The position numbers were made by a program, and so were the translations under genes. From Gymnodinialimonas ulvae (GTDB lineage Bacteria > Pseudomonadota > Alphaproteobacteria > Rhodobacterales > Rhodobacteraceae), in assembly GCF_037543845.1 (NCBI RefSeq), contig NZ_JBBIFX010000004.1:124001-188000 (forward strand): DNA of 64,000 nucleotides. The letters are read 5' to 3'. Shown here piece by piece: positions 41,138 through 49,239 of this stretch; position 1 is the first letter of the stretch, and every line of letters starts with the position of its first letter. A model generated the notes under the pieces. The model worked only from the letters and a program-made list of their open reading frames with translations. It was not told the DNA's origin and did not search any database.

Positions 41138-42403
41138 ATGCGGTATATGCTGACTTACGACCTGATTGAATCGATGCGTGTCACGAACCAGTGGATGGGC
41201 GCATCCGCACGCGCCATGTGTTCGTACCCGTCACTCGGCCTGGTCGCGAACCCTCTGATCCAGATGACAGCCGCCTGGGGCGAGGTGACCGAACGCAGCT
41301 TTGCGCGCATGGTGGCCAAGCCCGATTGGCACATCGACTCCGTGCCCGGCGAAGACGGCCGTGACCATGTCGTCACGATCGAAAACGTGATGACCCGCCC
41401 GTTTGGCGACCTGATCCGCTTCGAGGTGCAGGGCCGTGAACCCACCGGGCGCAAGGTCCTTCTTGTTGCGCCGATGTCCGGCCACTACGCCACGCTTCTG
41501 CGCAAAACGGTGATCTCGCTCTTGCCCGATTGCGATGTCTACATCACCGATTGGCACAATGCGCGCGATATTCCGGTCAGCGAAGGCAAATTCGATATCG
41601 AGGATTACACCAAATACCTCGTTGATTTCATGCTTGAAATGGGCCCCGACACCAATGTGATCGCAGTGTGTCAGCCCGCGCCCCTCGCGCTGGCCGCAAC
41701 GGCGTACTTGGCCGAAGAAAACCCAAAGGCACAGCCGCGCACCCTGACCCTGATCGGCGGGCCAATCGACCCCGACGCCGCCGCGACCGACGTGACCGAT
41801 TTCGGCCGTCGCGTCACGATGGGCCAGCTGGAGAAGTTCGTTCTGCAACGCGTGGGCTTCAAACACCCCGGCGCGGGCCGCATGGTCTATCCGGGCCTGC
41901 AGCAGCTTTCGTCTTTCATGGCGATGAACTCCGAAAAGCATGCCAAGGCCTTCTCCGATCAGATCGTGCGCGTCTCCAAAGGCGAAGCCAGCGATCACGA
42001 CAAGCACAACACGTTCTACGATGAATACCTCGCCGTGATGGACATGACCGCCGAATTCTACCTGTCGACGGTCGAGCGGATCTTCAAGAACCGCGAAATT
42101 GCGCAGAACACCTTCGTGGTCGATGGCAAGCAGGTCGACATCGGCAAGATCACCACGGTTGCCGTGAAAACGGTCGAAGGCGGCAAGGATGACATCTCCG
42201 CGCCCGGCCAATGCATCGCGGCGCTGGATCTTTGCACGGGTCTGCCGGACGGGAAGAAAGCCAACTACATCGAACCCGAAGCCGGCCATTACGGTATCTT
42301 CGCTGGCAAGAGCTGGCGCAATAACATCCGGCCTCTGGTGCTGGAGTTCATTGACGCCAACGCCAAGTCGAATGTGGTGCCGCTGTCCGAGAAAGCCGTG
42401 TGA
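41138..42403 (+). CDS. phaZ: intracellular polyhydroxyalkanoate depolymerase
   Basis: A 421-aa intracellular depolymerase that mobilises stored PHA. Starts MRYMLTYDLIESMRVTN, typical of PhaZ; GGAG upstream. Seen: RPFGDLIRFEVQGREP, LLVAPMSGHYATLLRKTV, DVYITDWHNARDIPVSEGKF, the catalytic Cys region VIAVCQPAPLALAATA (Cys nucleophile as in the PhaZ1 family), and IEPEAGHYGIFAGKSWRN with the His. Divergent from phaC; followed by a GFA-like gene. Confidence 0.94.
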   Translation: MRYMLTYDLIESMRVTNQWMGASARAMCSYPSLGLVANPLIQMTAAWGEVTERSFARMVAKPDWHIDSVPGEDGRDHVVTIENVMTRPFGDLIRFEVQGREPTGRKVLLVAPMSGHYATLLRKTVISLLPDCDVYITDWHNARDIPVSEGKFDIEDYTKYLVDFMLEMGPDTNVIAVCQPAPLALAATAYLAEENPKAQPRTLTLIGGPIDPDAAATDVTDFGRRVTMGQLEKFVLQRVGFKHPGAGRMVYPGLQQLSSFMAMNSEKHAKAFSDQIVRVSKGEASDHDKHNTFYDEYLAVMDMTAEFYLSTVERIFKNREIAQNTFVVDGKQVDIGKITTVAVKTVEGGKDDISAPGQCIAALDLCTGLPDGKKANYIEPEAGHYGIFAGKSWRNNIRPLVLEFIDANAKSNVVPLSEKAV

Positions 42404-42972
42404 TTTCGCTGCGCTGTCAATGTGGGGCCCTGCGCGGCACATTGACGGAGAAGACGCTGAAGTCCGGCACCCACCTGACATGCCATTGTCGCGATTGTCG
42501 CGCGTTCCAGGTGGCGGTCGGGCGCGATGATCCGGGCGCAACCAACGGCGTGCATATCGTGCAGATCGCACCCGCCGGGATGGAGGTCACGCAAGGCGCT
42601 GAACACCTCGCCGCGCTGCGCTTGTCGCCGCGCGGGCCGTTGCGGTTTTACGCGGCATGTTGCGGCAGCCCGGTTGCGACAACCCCGTCAAAGCTGGCCC
42701 TGCCCTTCGCCGGTGTCCTCGCCGAAATGATCGAGGATCAAAGCGCCCTTGGTCGCGTCCGTGCCCAGGTCAACATCACCGGCCCCGACGGTCGCGTGAC
42801 GCACAAGCGGATGGGCCGCGTGGTGCGCGCCCTGTTTGCCAATGCCGGGGCCGCATTGCTGAACGGAGATCGGAAAAAGACACCGTTCTTTGACGCGGAG
42901 ACCGGCAAGCCCGTGGTGGTCCCGGTGCTTCTGGACAAAGGGCGCAAGGCCGAGATTTACAGAGCACTGTGA
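42400..42972 (+). CDS. GFA-like/DUF6151 zinc-ribbon protein
   Basis: A 190-aa protein from GTG 42400 (GTGA overlap with phaZ). Cysteine contexts CQCGALRG, LTCHCRDCRAFQV and AACCGSPVATTPS match the glutathione-dependent formaldehyde-activating (GFA-like) zinc-binding fold. The rest (ALLNGDRKKTPFFDAETGKPVV) is typical of the DUF6151 branch. Not shown to be an enzyme; role near the PHA genes unknown. Confidence 0.8.
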   Translation: MISLRCQCGALRGTLTEKTLKSGTHLTCHCRDCRAFQVAVGRDDPGATNGVHIVQIAPAGMEVTQGAEHLAALRLSPRGPLRFYAACCGSPVATTPSKLALPFAGVLAEMIEDQSALGRVRAQVNITGPDGRVTHKRMGRVVRALFANAGAALLNGDRKKTPFFDAETGKPVVVPVLLDKGRKAEIYRAL

Positions 42973-42996
42973 GGCACGGCTTTCAAATTTGAACCG

Positions 42997-43015
42997 TACT
43001 CACAGGTTTATCCAC
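42997..43015. repeat. 19-bp inverted repeat, left copy
   Basis: TACTCACAGGTTTATCCAC; the exact reverse complement is at 48146-48164. Lies in the 63-bp gap between convergent genes, next to the palindrome TTCAAATTTGAA (42982-42993), which may be a bidirectional terminator. Its TTATCCAC part resembles a DnaA box. Confidence 0.75.
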
Positions 43016-43035
43016 CGTTTCACGGCCAAACTCTT

Positions 43036-44163
43036 TCACAAACGCGCGTTTGACAGTTTGACGCCCTCTGCCAATGCTCCAAGCTTGGCATAGGCAATCG
43101 CAGGGTCAATCGCCCCGTAACCCGCGAATGTACCGAACCCGCAATCGCTCCCGGCAATCACCCGGTCCGCGCCGACAATGCCGGTGAACTTGTCCAGGCG
43201 TTCGGCGACCAATTCAGGGTGCTCAACGAAATTCGTCGTCGTGTCGACCACGCCGGGCACGAGGATTTTGTCGTCCGGGATCTCACCCGCTCGGTCACGG
43301 AAAACGGTCCATTCATGGGCATGGCGGGGGTTCGATGTCTCGAACAAAAGCTGGTTCGCATTCACTGACATGAAGGTCGAAAACACCGTGTCCATCGGGA
43401 TGTCGCAGACATGTGGCCCCTCGTAATTGCCCCAGCAGATGTGCACCCGCACCCGCGCCGGGTCGATACCGCTCAGCGCATGGTTCAGCGCCTCGACATG
43501 GGACGCTGCGATCTTGACGAATTCCGCATCCGACAGCTCGGCAAACAGCATATGCCGCGACAGGGCGAGGTCCGGGCAATCAAGCTGCAACAGCAGCCCC
43601 GCATCGACGATGGTGCGATATTCCTCGGCCATCGCATCGGCCAGCGCGGCGAGATAAGCGTCGCGCGTCGGATAGAAATCGTTTTGCAGGAACAGCGAAA
43701 TCACCCCCGGCGACGCGGCATTCATGAAGCCTTCCGCGGCATCATGTTTCGCAATCGCGGCCTTCAGGTTGTCGATGTCTTTCTGCAACTCTCCCTGCCC
43801 CTTGGACCGCACCTCGCCGGTACACATCGGCCGGGCATATGTTGGCGTGCCCCCATCATTGGCCAGCCGCTGAAGAAACGTCGGAAACATCTTCAGATCC
43901 GCCGGCGCATTGCGCGGGCTGTCCCCGGAAAACCCGGTGTAGCGGTCCTTGACGTAGGTCGCGTAGCTGATCTTTGACGTTTCCCCATCGCTGACGACAT
44001 CGACACCGGCCGCGACCTGTTGGGCGACCGTCTCATCCACCGCAGCCGTCATCGCGGCATCAAACTCCGCCTGATCAAACGGCGCGCCTTTTTCGCGGGC
44101 AAAGATGAAATCAACCACCTCCTGCGTGCGCGGAAGAGAGCCGGTGTGCGTAGTCTTGATCAT
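43036..44163 (-). CDS. cobalamin-independent methionine synthase-like (MetE C-terminal family) protein
   Basis: A 375-aa TIM-barrel of the UROD/MetE-like methyltransferases. Seen: TTHTGSLPRTQEVVDFI, VVSDGETSKISYATYVKDR, RPMCTGEV, GLLLQLDCPDLALSRHM, the metal-site HICWGNYEGPHVCDIPM and VIAGSDCGFGTFAGYG, with His and Cys in the places of MetE zinc ligands. The length is about half that of classical MetE (no N-domain), so it may methylate a thiol other than homocysteine. It lies at the end of the SnoaL/LacI gene series. Confidence 0.85.
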   Translation of the reverse strand: MIKTTHTGSLPRTQEVVDFIFAREKGAPFDQAEFDAAMTAAVDETVAQQVAAGVDVVSDGETSKISYATYVKDRYTGFSGDSPRNAPADLKMFPTFLQRLANDGGTPTYARPMCTGEVRSKGQGELQKDIDNLKAAIAKHDAAEGFMNAASPGVISLFLQNDFYPTRDAYLAALADAMAEEYRTIVDAGLLLQLDCPDLALSRHMLFAELSDAEFVKIAASHVEALNHALSGIDPARVRVHICWGNYEGPHVCDIPMDTVFSTFMSVNANQLLFETSNPRHAHEWTVFRDRAGEIPDDKILVPGVVDTTTNFVEHPELVAERLDKFTGIVGADRVIAGSDCGFGTFAGYGAIDPAIAYAKLGALAEGVKLSNARL

Positions 44164-44186
44164 GGTGTAAGTGTCCCCTGTTGTTT

Positions 44187-45230
44187 TTATTGGGCGAATC
44201 CGGACCCGGTCCAGACGAATGGCGTGTCACACATGCCCCCCGCGCACACGGATTGCGTTGCGTACAATAGCATGCCCGTCCGACCCTGCGCATCGACGAC
44301 CGGCACCAGATCTGTGCCCAGAACGTGGAACGGGTCGGCATAGCTCCGGGTGGAGACGAAAATCTCGATAGAACAATTCGCAGCCCCACAGCGCCCCGCC
44401 CCCCGCGTGCCGTCTCCGCAGGTCAGTCCACTATAATTCAGGATATAATCCGCAACGCCGTCGCCATCGAGGTCTGCGGCCTGGATCGCATCTGGCGCCA
44501 CGTCAAAGGCACCAAGGCATTGGCTGGCAACGTGATCGAACGCGGCCTGCGGCGCCACATCGGGGATTTCGAATTGCTGTGCAGGTGACAGACCGGCGGG
44601 CAGATCAGGCGCCGGAGCCTGTGCAAGCGGCACTGGCGTCGGGGTCGGCTGATCGGGGGCCACGCCGGTTGCGACATAGGCCTGCAAGCGCGGCGGAAGC
44701 GGGTTGCCAAGATCAAACCAGCGCTCGACGCAAGGGCCAAGCCCCGTGTCCATCGCCGCCGACAGACCCGCAACCGTGAACGGGATCGAAGGCCCATGGC
44801 CCGGCACGAGGATGAGTTCAGTCGCCTGAAAAAGCTCAAGAATTCCGGGGATCTCGATGCTGGTCAACCCGGTCCACGCCCCGTAGAAATCGGAATATTG
44901 CATCGCGGGCAGCGCGTAGGCCCGCCCATCAAGGATCATCTGCGCCGCGGGCAGATCGGGGTCCACCACGAAGGGGTCGATCAAATCGACCGAAAAGCTT
45001 ACGGCAAGCCCATAGGGCGTGTCGGTGCGCAGCGATTCATGATCCCCCGTCTCGATCAGGGGGCGGCCCTGCGGCGACGGCGCGGTGCACGACAGGGCGA
45101 ATGTACCGTCCGGTGCAATGGCCCCGCCATGGATCAACGCACCGGTGTCAAAGCTGTTCGCCGTCCAGGTCTGGGCGACGCAAGGCGCGCCAAAAACACT
45201 CAGACCGATCGCCAACACTATCCCGCGCAT
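44187..45230 (-). CDS. hypothetical exported protein with VCBS-like DxDGDG segment
   Basis: A 347-aa protein with signal peptide MRGIVLAIGLSVFGAPCVAQ. Central region VPLAQAPAPDLPAGLS is Pro/Ala-rich, then AADLDGDGVADYILNYSG, a calcium-loop-like motif found in VCBS/FG-GAP proteins (single copy here). The C-terminus has several cysteine pairs (LTCGDGTRGAGRCGAANCS, CAGGMCDTP), so disulfides are likely. Function not recognised. 101 bp separates it from the SnoaL-like gene upstream. Confidence 0.7.
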   Translation of the reverse strand: MRGIVLAIGLSVFGAPCVAQTWTANSFDTGALIHGGAIAPDGTFALSCTAPSPQGRPLIETGDHESLRTDTPYGLAVSFSVDLIDPFVVDPDLPAAQMILDGRAYALPAMQYSDFYGAWTGLTSIEIPGILELFQATELILVPGHGPSIPFTVAGLSAAMDTGLGPCVERWFDLGNPLPPRLQAYVATGVAPDQPTPTPVPLAQAPAPDLPAGLSPAQQFEIPDVAPQAAFDHVASQCLGAFDVAPDAIQAADLDGDGVADYILNYSGLTCGDGTRGAGRCGAANCSIEIFVSTRSYADPFHVLGTDLVPVVDAQGRTGMLLYATQSVCAGGMCDTPFVWTGSGFAQ

Positions 45231-45331
45231 GCCACATACCCCCCCATGGCCAACGGGTTCGTGCCCGCCACTGTCCCTTGTATTCCACCCATCTGCCCCT
45301 GCGTCGAGGCCCGGCGTGGAAATCGCGCGCC

Positions 45332-46315
45332 TCAGGCCTCCGCCAACAGGATCTGCTTCCACACCGACGTTTCATCAAACAGCGTGTATTCCCGGCGCAA
45401 TTGCGGCTCCGCGCCGCCCAACTGCCCGAATTCCGCGTGCGTGCAGCCAAGCACATAGACCATCGCGCCGGTCGGTGCTCCGAACATGCCCCATCCATCA
45501 TGTTTGCCCCAAAGGCTCCACCGGATCGCTGCACGCGGGGGCATGTTGGCGTCCTCCATGCCGATCTGGTGGTCGATGCTGAACACCGCATTGGGGAAAC
45601 TCGCCCGCAGCCCCATCCAGAATTTGTCCGCCGCATCGGTGCCATGGGCGGTGACGTGGCCCGGGTATTCAAGGTGGCAAGCCCTATCATAAACCTCTGG
45701 AATCGCAGCCATATCCGCACCCATGATCCGCGTCAGCACCTCGGCCAGCCGCCCGCCCCAGGCGTTGTCATTGCCGCGCCCCTTGTACGGGCCTTCCATG
45801 TCATTTTCCGGCGTCAGCGGGCGCACGCACGCCCCCGGCCCGCCTTCCCGCGCGATCAGATCGGCGGCGTACGCTTTCGGCTCCCACCCCAATTGCTTCA
45901 CGATCGCGGTCTGGTCCCGGATCAGCCATTCATCGTCGATCGTGTTAGTCTTCGCATGACAATCGGCCAGGATCCGATACTGCAACCTCGCGCCGCTGGC
46001 CGGGCCGTAAACACCATCGCCGCCATGGGTCGCCTGACTGATGATGCGATGCGACGACAACATCCCGTCGTCGGGTGTACCGGACCAAATCACATCCTCG
46101 CCCAACAATACCCGATCCGGAAACTCCGCCAGCGTCGCCATGGTCGCGGCAATAACCCCCTGATTGCCAACCACAATCGACGCGGGCGAGCGCACCACGA
46201 TATCGTCGGAATAATACGCATGCAGGGTCGCAATCCCGCGATCTTCCCAGATTTCCTTGGTGATACCGATGATGTAATCGGGGAAATCGCGGAACTTGGG
46301 GTCAAAGCCTTTCAT
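45332..46315 (-). CDS. SnoaL-like (NTF2-fold) protein, second copy
   Basis: A 327-aa protein. The SnoaL-like family (polyketide cyclases, ester cyclases) has one ~130-aa cone-shaped domain; here two can be seen, about residues 10-150 (FPDYIIGITKEIWEDRGI, YYSDDIVVRSP) and 175-320 (RGNDNAWGGRLAEVLTRIM, AIRWSLWGKHDGWGMFGAP, EFGQLGGAEPQLRREYTLFDE). Tandem SnoaL domains suggest a catalytic or binding protein of a degradative pathway; family functions are varied. 6 bp after LacI. Confidence 0.78.
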   Translation of the reverse strand: MKGFDPKFRDFPDYIIGITKEIWEDRGIATLHAYYSDDIVVRSPASIVVGNQGVIAATMATLAEFPDRVLLGEDVIWSGTPDDGMLSSHRIISQATHGGDGVYGPASGARLQYRILADCHAKTNTIDDEWLIRDQTAIVKQLGWEPKAYAADLIAREGGPGACVRPLTPENDMEGPYKGRGNDNAWGGRLAEVLTRIMGADMAAIPEVYDRACHLEYPGHVTAHGTDAADKFWMGLRASFPNAVFSIDHQIGMEDANMPPRAAIRWSLWGKHDGWGMFGAPTGAMVYVLGCTHAEFGQLGGAEPQLRREYTLFDETSVWKQILLAEA

Positions 46316-46321
46316 GGGCTG

Positions 46322-47335
46322 CTATCCTTTGCTGAGGCGGGCCGAGCCGCGCAATATCAGCTCCCCCTGAATTTCGGTCACGGTGCCGGGCGGGCGGCCG
46401 TGTTGGATTTCGTCAAGCAATGTCGACACAGTTGCCTCGACCATTCGGTTCACGGGTTGGCGAAGCGTGGTGAGGTCATAGGCCGGCCACGACGCCATCG
46501 GCACATCATCATAGCCGATGATGCTGACGTCGCCCGGCACGTCCAATCCCATCTCGAAACGCAACATATCAAGGACGCCAAGCGCCATATGATCGTTGCC
46601 GACGAAAATGGCATCCGGCGGTGTGGGATCGAGCATCATTGACCGCGCGGCTTCGGCGGCCCCATCGCGATCAAACCGCGCGTCAAATTCCGCATGCAGA
46701 CGCTGCCCGGCGGCCTCCAGCGTCGCGACAAATCCATCGCGCCGATCCCGCCCGGTCGACGCCCCAAGCCAGCCCGAAACATGCGCGATCCGCGTGTGTC
46801 CCGTGCCAAGCAGATGCGCCGCCACCTTCGCGCCGCCAAGCCGGTTGGCCGAGGTCACGGCGCTCAAACCCGATCCCGCGATCCCGCGGTTGAACAACAT
46901 CACCGGAATGCCCGCCGCCCGGCAGCGGTCGGTCAACTCACCGCTGAGGTTGATCGACGCCGTGATGATCCCATCGACCTGATAATCCATCAGATCATCA
47001 ATCACACTCTCCACATCCCCGTCGTTGTTTCCCGCAAGGAAAACAAGGATATGATACCCCTGTGCCTGCAACGCCGCGCTCAGCTTTTCCAACGCATCGG
47101 GGTAGAACGGATTGTCGAGATAGGCAACGACAAGGCCAATGATCCGCGACCGCCCCGTGATCAGGGACCGCGCCAAAACGTTGGGCCGATAGCCCAGATC
47201 ATCCGCCGCCTTGCGCACCCGATCCGCCATCTTTTTTGACACCGACGCGCCCGGCGTGAACACCCGGCTGACCGCCGATTGACTGACACCCGCCCGCTTG
47301 GCCACATCGACCGAGGTGATCTTGCGGTCCACCAT
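46322..47335 (-). CDS. LacI-family transcriptional regulator (SnoaL/HisD cluster)
   Basis: A 337-aa regulator, ATGA overlap with the SDR gene. N-terminal helix-turn-helix ITSVDVAKRAGVSQSAVSRVF and hinge DDLGYRPNVLARSLITGRSRI, then a periplasmic-binding-like effector domain with IIGLVVAYLDNPFYPDALEKL, ITASINLSG, AIFVGNDHMALGVLDML and VSIIGYDDVPMASWPAYDLTTL. It probably binds TGCAT-N4-ATGCA (50632-50645) upstream of the HisD gene and responds to a substrate of the pathway. Confidence 0.92.
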   Translation of the reverse strand: MVDRKITSVDVAKRAGVSQSAVSRVFTPGASVSKKMADRVRKAADDLGYRPNVLARSLITGRSRIIGLVVAYLDNPFYPDALEKLSAALQAQGYHILVFLAGNNDGDVESVIDDLMDYQVDGIITASINLSGELTDRCRAAGIPVMLFNRGIAGSGLSAVTSANRLGGAKVAAHLLGTGHTRIAHVSGWLGASTGRDRRDGFVATLEAAGQRLHAEFDARFDRDGAAEAARSMMLDPTPPDAIFVGNDHMALGVLDMLRFEMGLDVPGDVSIIGYDDVPMASWPAYDLTTLRQPVNRMVEATVSTLLDEIQHGRPPGTVTEIQGELILRGSARLSKG

Positions 47336-48090
47336 CAGCCCGCCGTCCAACCGCCATCGACCAGGATCGACGCGCCCGTGACCATCGCGCTGGCATCGCC
47401 CGCAAGGAACACGACCGCACCCATCAGGTCTTCGACCTCGGCCACACGGGGCAGCTTGATCTTGCCCTCGATCCACGCACGCTTTTCGGGGTCCGCGAAG
47501 GTGGGCGCGGTCAATTCGGTGCGCACGAAGGTCGGGCAGATCGTGTTCACGCGGATATTGCGCGGCCCCCATTCGATGGCCATGCTCTTGGTCATGCCCT
47601 CAACCGCGTGTTTCGTCCCGCAATAAACCGCGCGATCCTGCCCGCCGACATGGCCCATCTGGCTTGAGATCTGGATGATCGAGCCGCCGTTCTCCATCCC
47701 GCGCGCCGCGTATTGCGCCATGAAATACGCCGCGCGGATGTTGATGTTCGTGACCGCGTCGAAGTCGTCGGGGCGGGTGTCGAGCGCGGGGGAATGCCGC
47801 GCAAGGCCCGCCGAATTGCACAGAATATCGAGCGGCCCAATCCCGGCTATCGCTGCCTCCGTCGCCGCAAGATCAGTCACGTCGAGCGTGATGCCATCGG
47901 CGCGAAACCCGGCATCGCGCAGCGATTGCGCGGCGGCCTCCACCTGCTCTGCGTTGCGCGCGGCCAGCGTTACATGCGCGCCCACCTCGGCCAGCGCCAC
48001 GGCGCAGCCCAACCCGATCCCACGCGACCCTCCCGGTACAAAAGCGCGCTTTCCATCCAGCGAGAAGGACGGTGTTCGGGGCAATGTCAT
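47335..48090 (-). CDS. short-chain dehydrogenase/reductase (SDR)
   Basis: A 251-aa classical SDR, NAD(P)-dependent. The ATG 48090 (MTLPRTPSFSLDGKRAF) is chosen over an upstream TTG. Seen: VPGGSRGIGLGCAVALAE cofactor loop, NSAGLAR, the catalytic SSQMGHVGGQDRAVYCGTKHAVEG (Ser-Tyr-Lys) and INVNTICPTFVRTEL-like region (RVNTICPTFVRTEL). It likely oxidises a hydroxyl of the pathway substrate with the HisD-like enzyme. Confidence 0.92.
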   Translation of the reverse strand: MTLPRTPSFSLDGKRAFVPGGSRGIGLGCAVALAEVGAHVTLAARNAEQVEAAAQSLRDAGFRADGITLDVTDLAATEAAIAGIGPLDILCNSAGLARHSPALDTRPDDFDAVTNINIRAAYFMAQYAARGMENGGSIIQISSQMGHVGGQDRAVYCGTKHAVEGMTKSMAIEWGPRNIRVNTICPTFVRTELTAPTFADPEKRAWIEGKIKLPRVAEVEDLMGAVVFLAGDASAMVTGASILVDGGWTAG

Positions 48091-48145
48091 GTCAGGATTT
48101 CTTTCTGCCAAAGTCGCAAATCATCAATTTTTCCGCCTATTTCTG

Positions 48146-48164
48146 TGGATAAACCTGTGAGTAT
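48146..48164. repeat. 19-bp inverted repeat, right copy
   Basis: GTGGATAAACCTGTGAGTA, exact reverse complement of 42997-43015. TGTGGATAA (48145-48153) is a perfect DnaA-box match (TTATCCACA). Lies in the gap between SDR and SnoaL genes. Confidence 0.75.
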
Positions 48165-48179
48165 CGAAAGTATTCACAA

Positions 48180-49127
48180 TCAATTTACAAGCTCCCGCAT
48201 CCGCGCCAACACATCCACACCCAACTGATGATAGACATGAAGCAGATCAACAAGAACCCAGTTTTCGGCAATCTTTCCGGCTTCAACACGCCAGAAATCC
48301 AGGCTTCGCATCTCCAGCCTCTGTCCCGCGCCGGGGAGTCCAAGCCACGTTCCACCCGTCAGGGTTACATCCATCCCCGGCCAAGCCGTGAACCCGACAT
48401 AGCCCCCTTCGGCAAACAAATGCCCCTCGTCCATCCGCGCCGAACGGTCCGGCATCCCGCCCAGAAACGGCGCCTGATGGTGCTTGCGAAACCCGTCGAT
48501 CCCCCGCGCCGTCCCGATGCCCGATGGCCCGTACCAAGACATGTGCTCGTGCCAAAACCGCGCCATGGTCGCGCGCGGCGTGCCGGCAGGGTCATTGCCC
48601 AGACCCGCCAGCATGTCATCAACCACGCCCAGCGCCTCCGCCCCATCGCCCGACACCCGCAGACCATCCTGCGTCGCCGGACCCGGCACATGGAATTCGC
48701 GCCCCAACGATGGCGATAGCGGCCAGACCCCGGCCTGCATCATCAACTCGGGCAGATCCCACAGCGATTGCATCTCCACCACCGCGCCATGCTCGACGCG
48801 AAAGAAATCGTGGAACCGCATCACCGCCATGCGCCGCGTCGGCGGAATGTCGAGAAACGGCACAGCAAACAGGCCGCACCAATATCCACCTTGCCCGACC
48901 CAAAGCTGCCCCTGCCCGTCGCGCCCGGAGATCTCGATGGTCACACGGCGCTCCAGATCGGGAAAGGCGCGGCCCAGATCGTCAAGCACCGCGTGATATC
49001 CCGCCAGATCCATCGTCTCGAACGGATGCGCCAGATGGATCGGCACATCCCGCCCCGCCAGATCTTCGAAACGCCCATTCCCGCGCGCGCCTCGCAACAA
49101 CGACTTGGCCTGATCCGCTTCATTCAT
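48180..49127 (-). CDS. SnoaL-like (NTF2-fold) protein, first copy
   Basis: A 315-aa protein from the ATG at 49127, which immediately follows a copy of the dispersed intergenic element. Two SnoaL-like domains: about residues 30-140 (YHAVLDDLGRAFPDLERRV, VMRFHDFFRVEHGAVVEM) and 190-305 (ARFWHEHMSWYGPSGIGTARGIDGF, FTAWPGMDVTLTGGTWLGL, FWRVEAGKIAENWVLVDL). The last is the C-terminal signature of SnoaL/ester cyclases. Paralogue of the protein at 45332. Confidence 0.8.
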   Translation of the reverse strand: MNEADQAKSLLRGARGNGRFEDLAGRDVPIHLAHPFETMDLAGYHAVLDDLGRAFPDLERRVTIEISGRDGQGQLWVGQGGYWCGLFAVPFLDIPPTRRMAVMRFHDFFRVEHGAVVEMQSLWDLPELMMQAGVWPLSPSLGREFHVPGPATQDGLRVSGDGAEALGVVDDMLAGLGNDPAGTPRATMARFWHEHMSWYGPSGIGTARGIDGFRKHHQAPFLGGMPDRSARMDEGHLFAEGGYVGFTAWPGMDVTLTGGTWLGLPGAGQRLEMRSLDFWRVEAGKIAENWVLVDLLHVYHQLGVDVLARMRELVN

Positions 49128-49200
49128 CTTTGCTTTTCCAAATACCTCGGGGGAGTCCGAAGGACGGGGGCGGCGCCCCCCTGCGGGACGGCGGGAGGGG
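49124..49200 (-). repeat. dispersed intergenic element with hairpin
   Basis: Minus strand: GGGGGGCGCCGCCCCC hairpin, GTCCTTCGGAC hairpin, then CTCCCCCGAGGTATTTGG and AAAAGCAAAGATG ending at the start codon. The clearest copy of the element in the window. Confidence 0.6.
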
Positions 49201-49239
49201 CGACGTGCGGCCATGGCCGCACAAGCGTCTCCCCCGTCG

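Noticed and set aside
44164..44186. SAM riboswitch before the MetE-like gene
   Set aside because: Only 23 bp separates it from the upstream gene; no room or motif.
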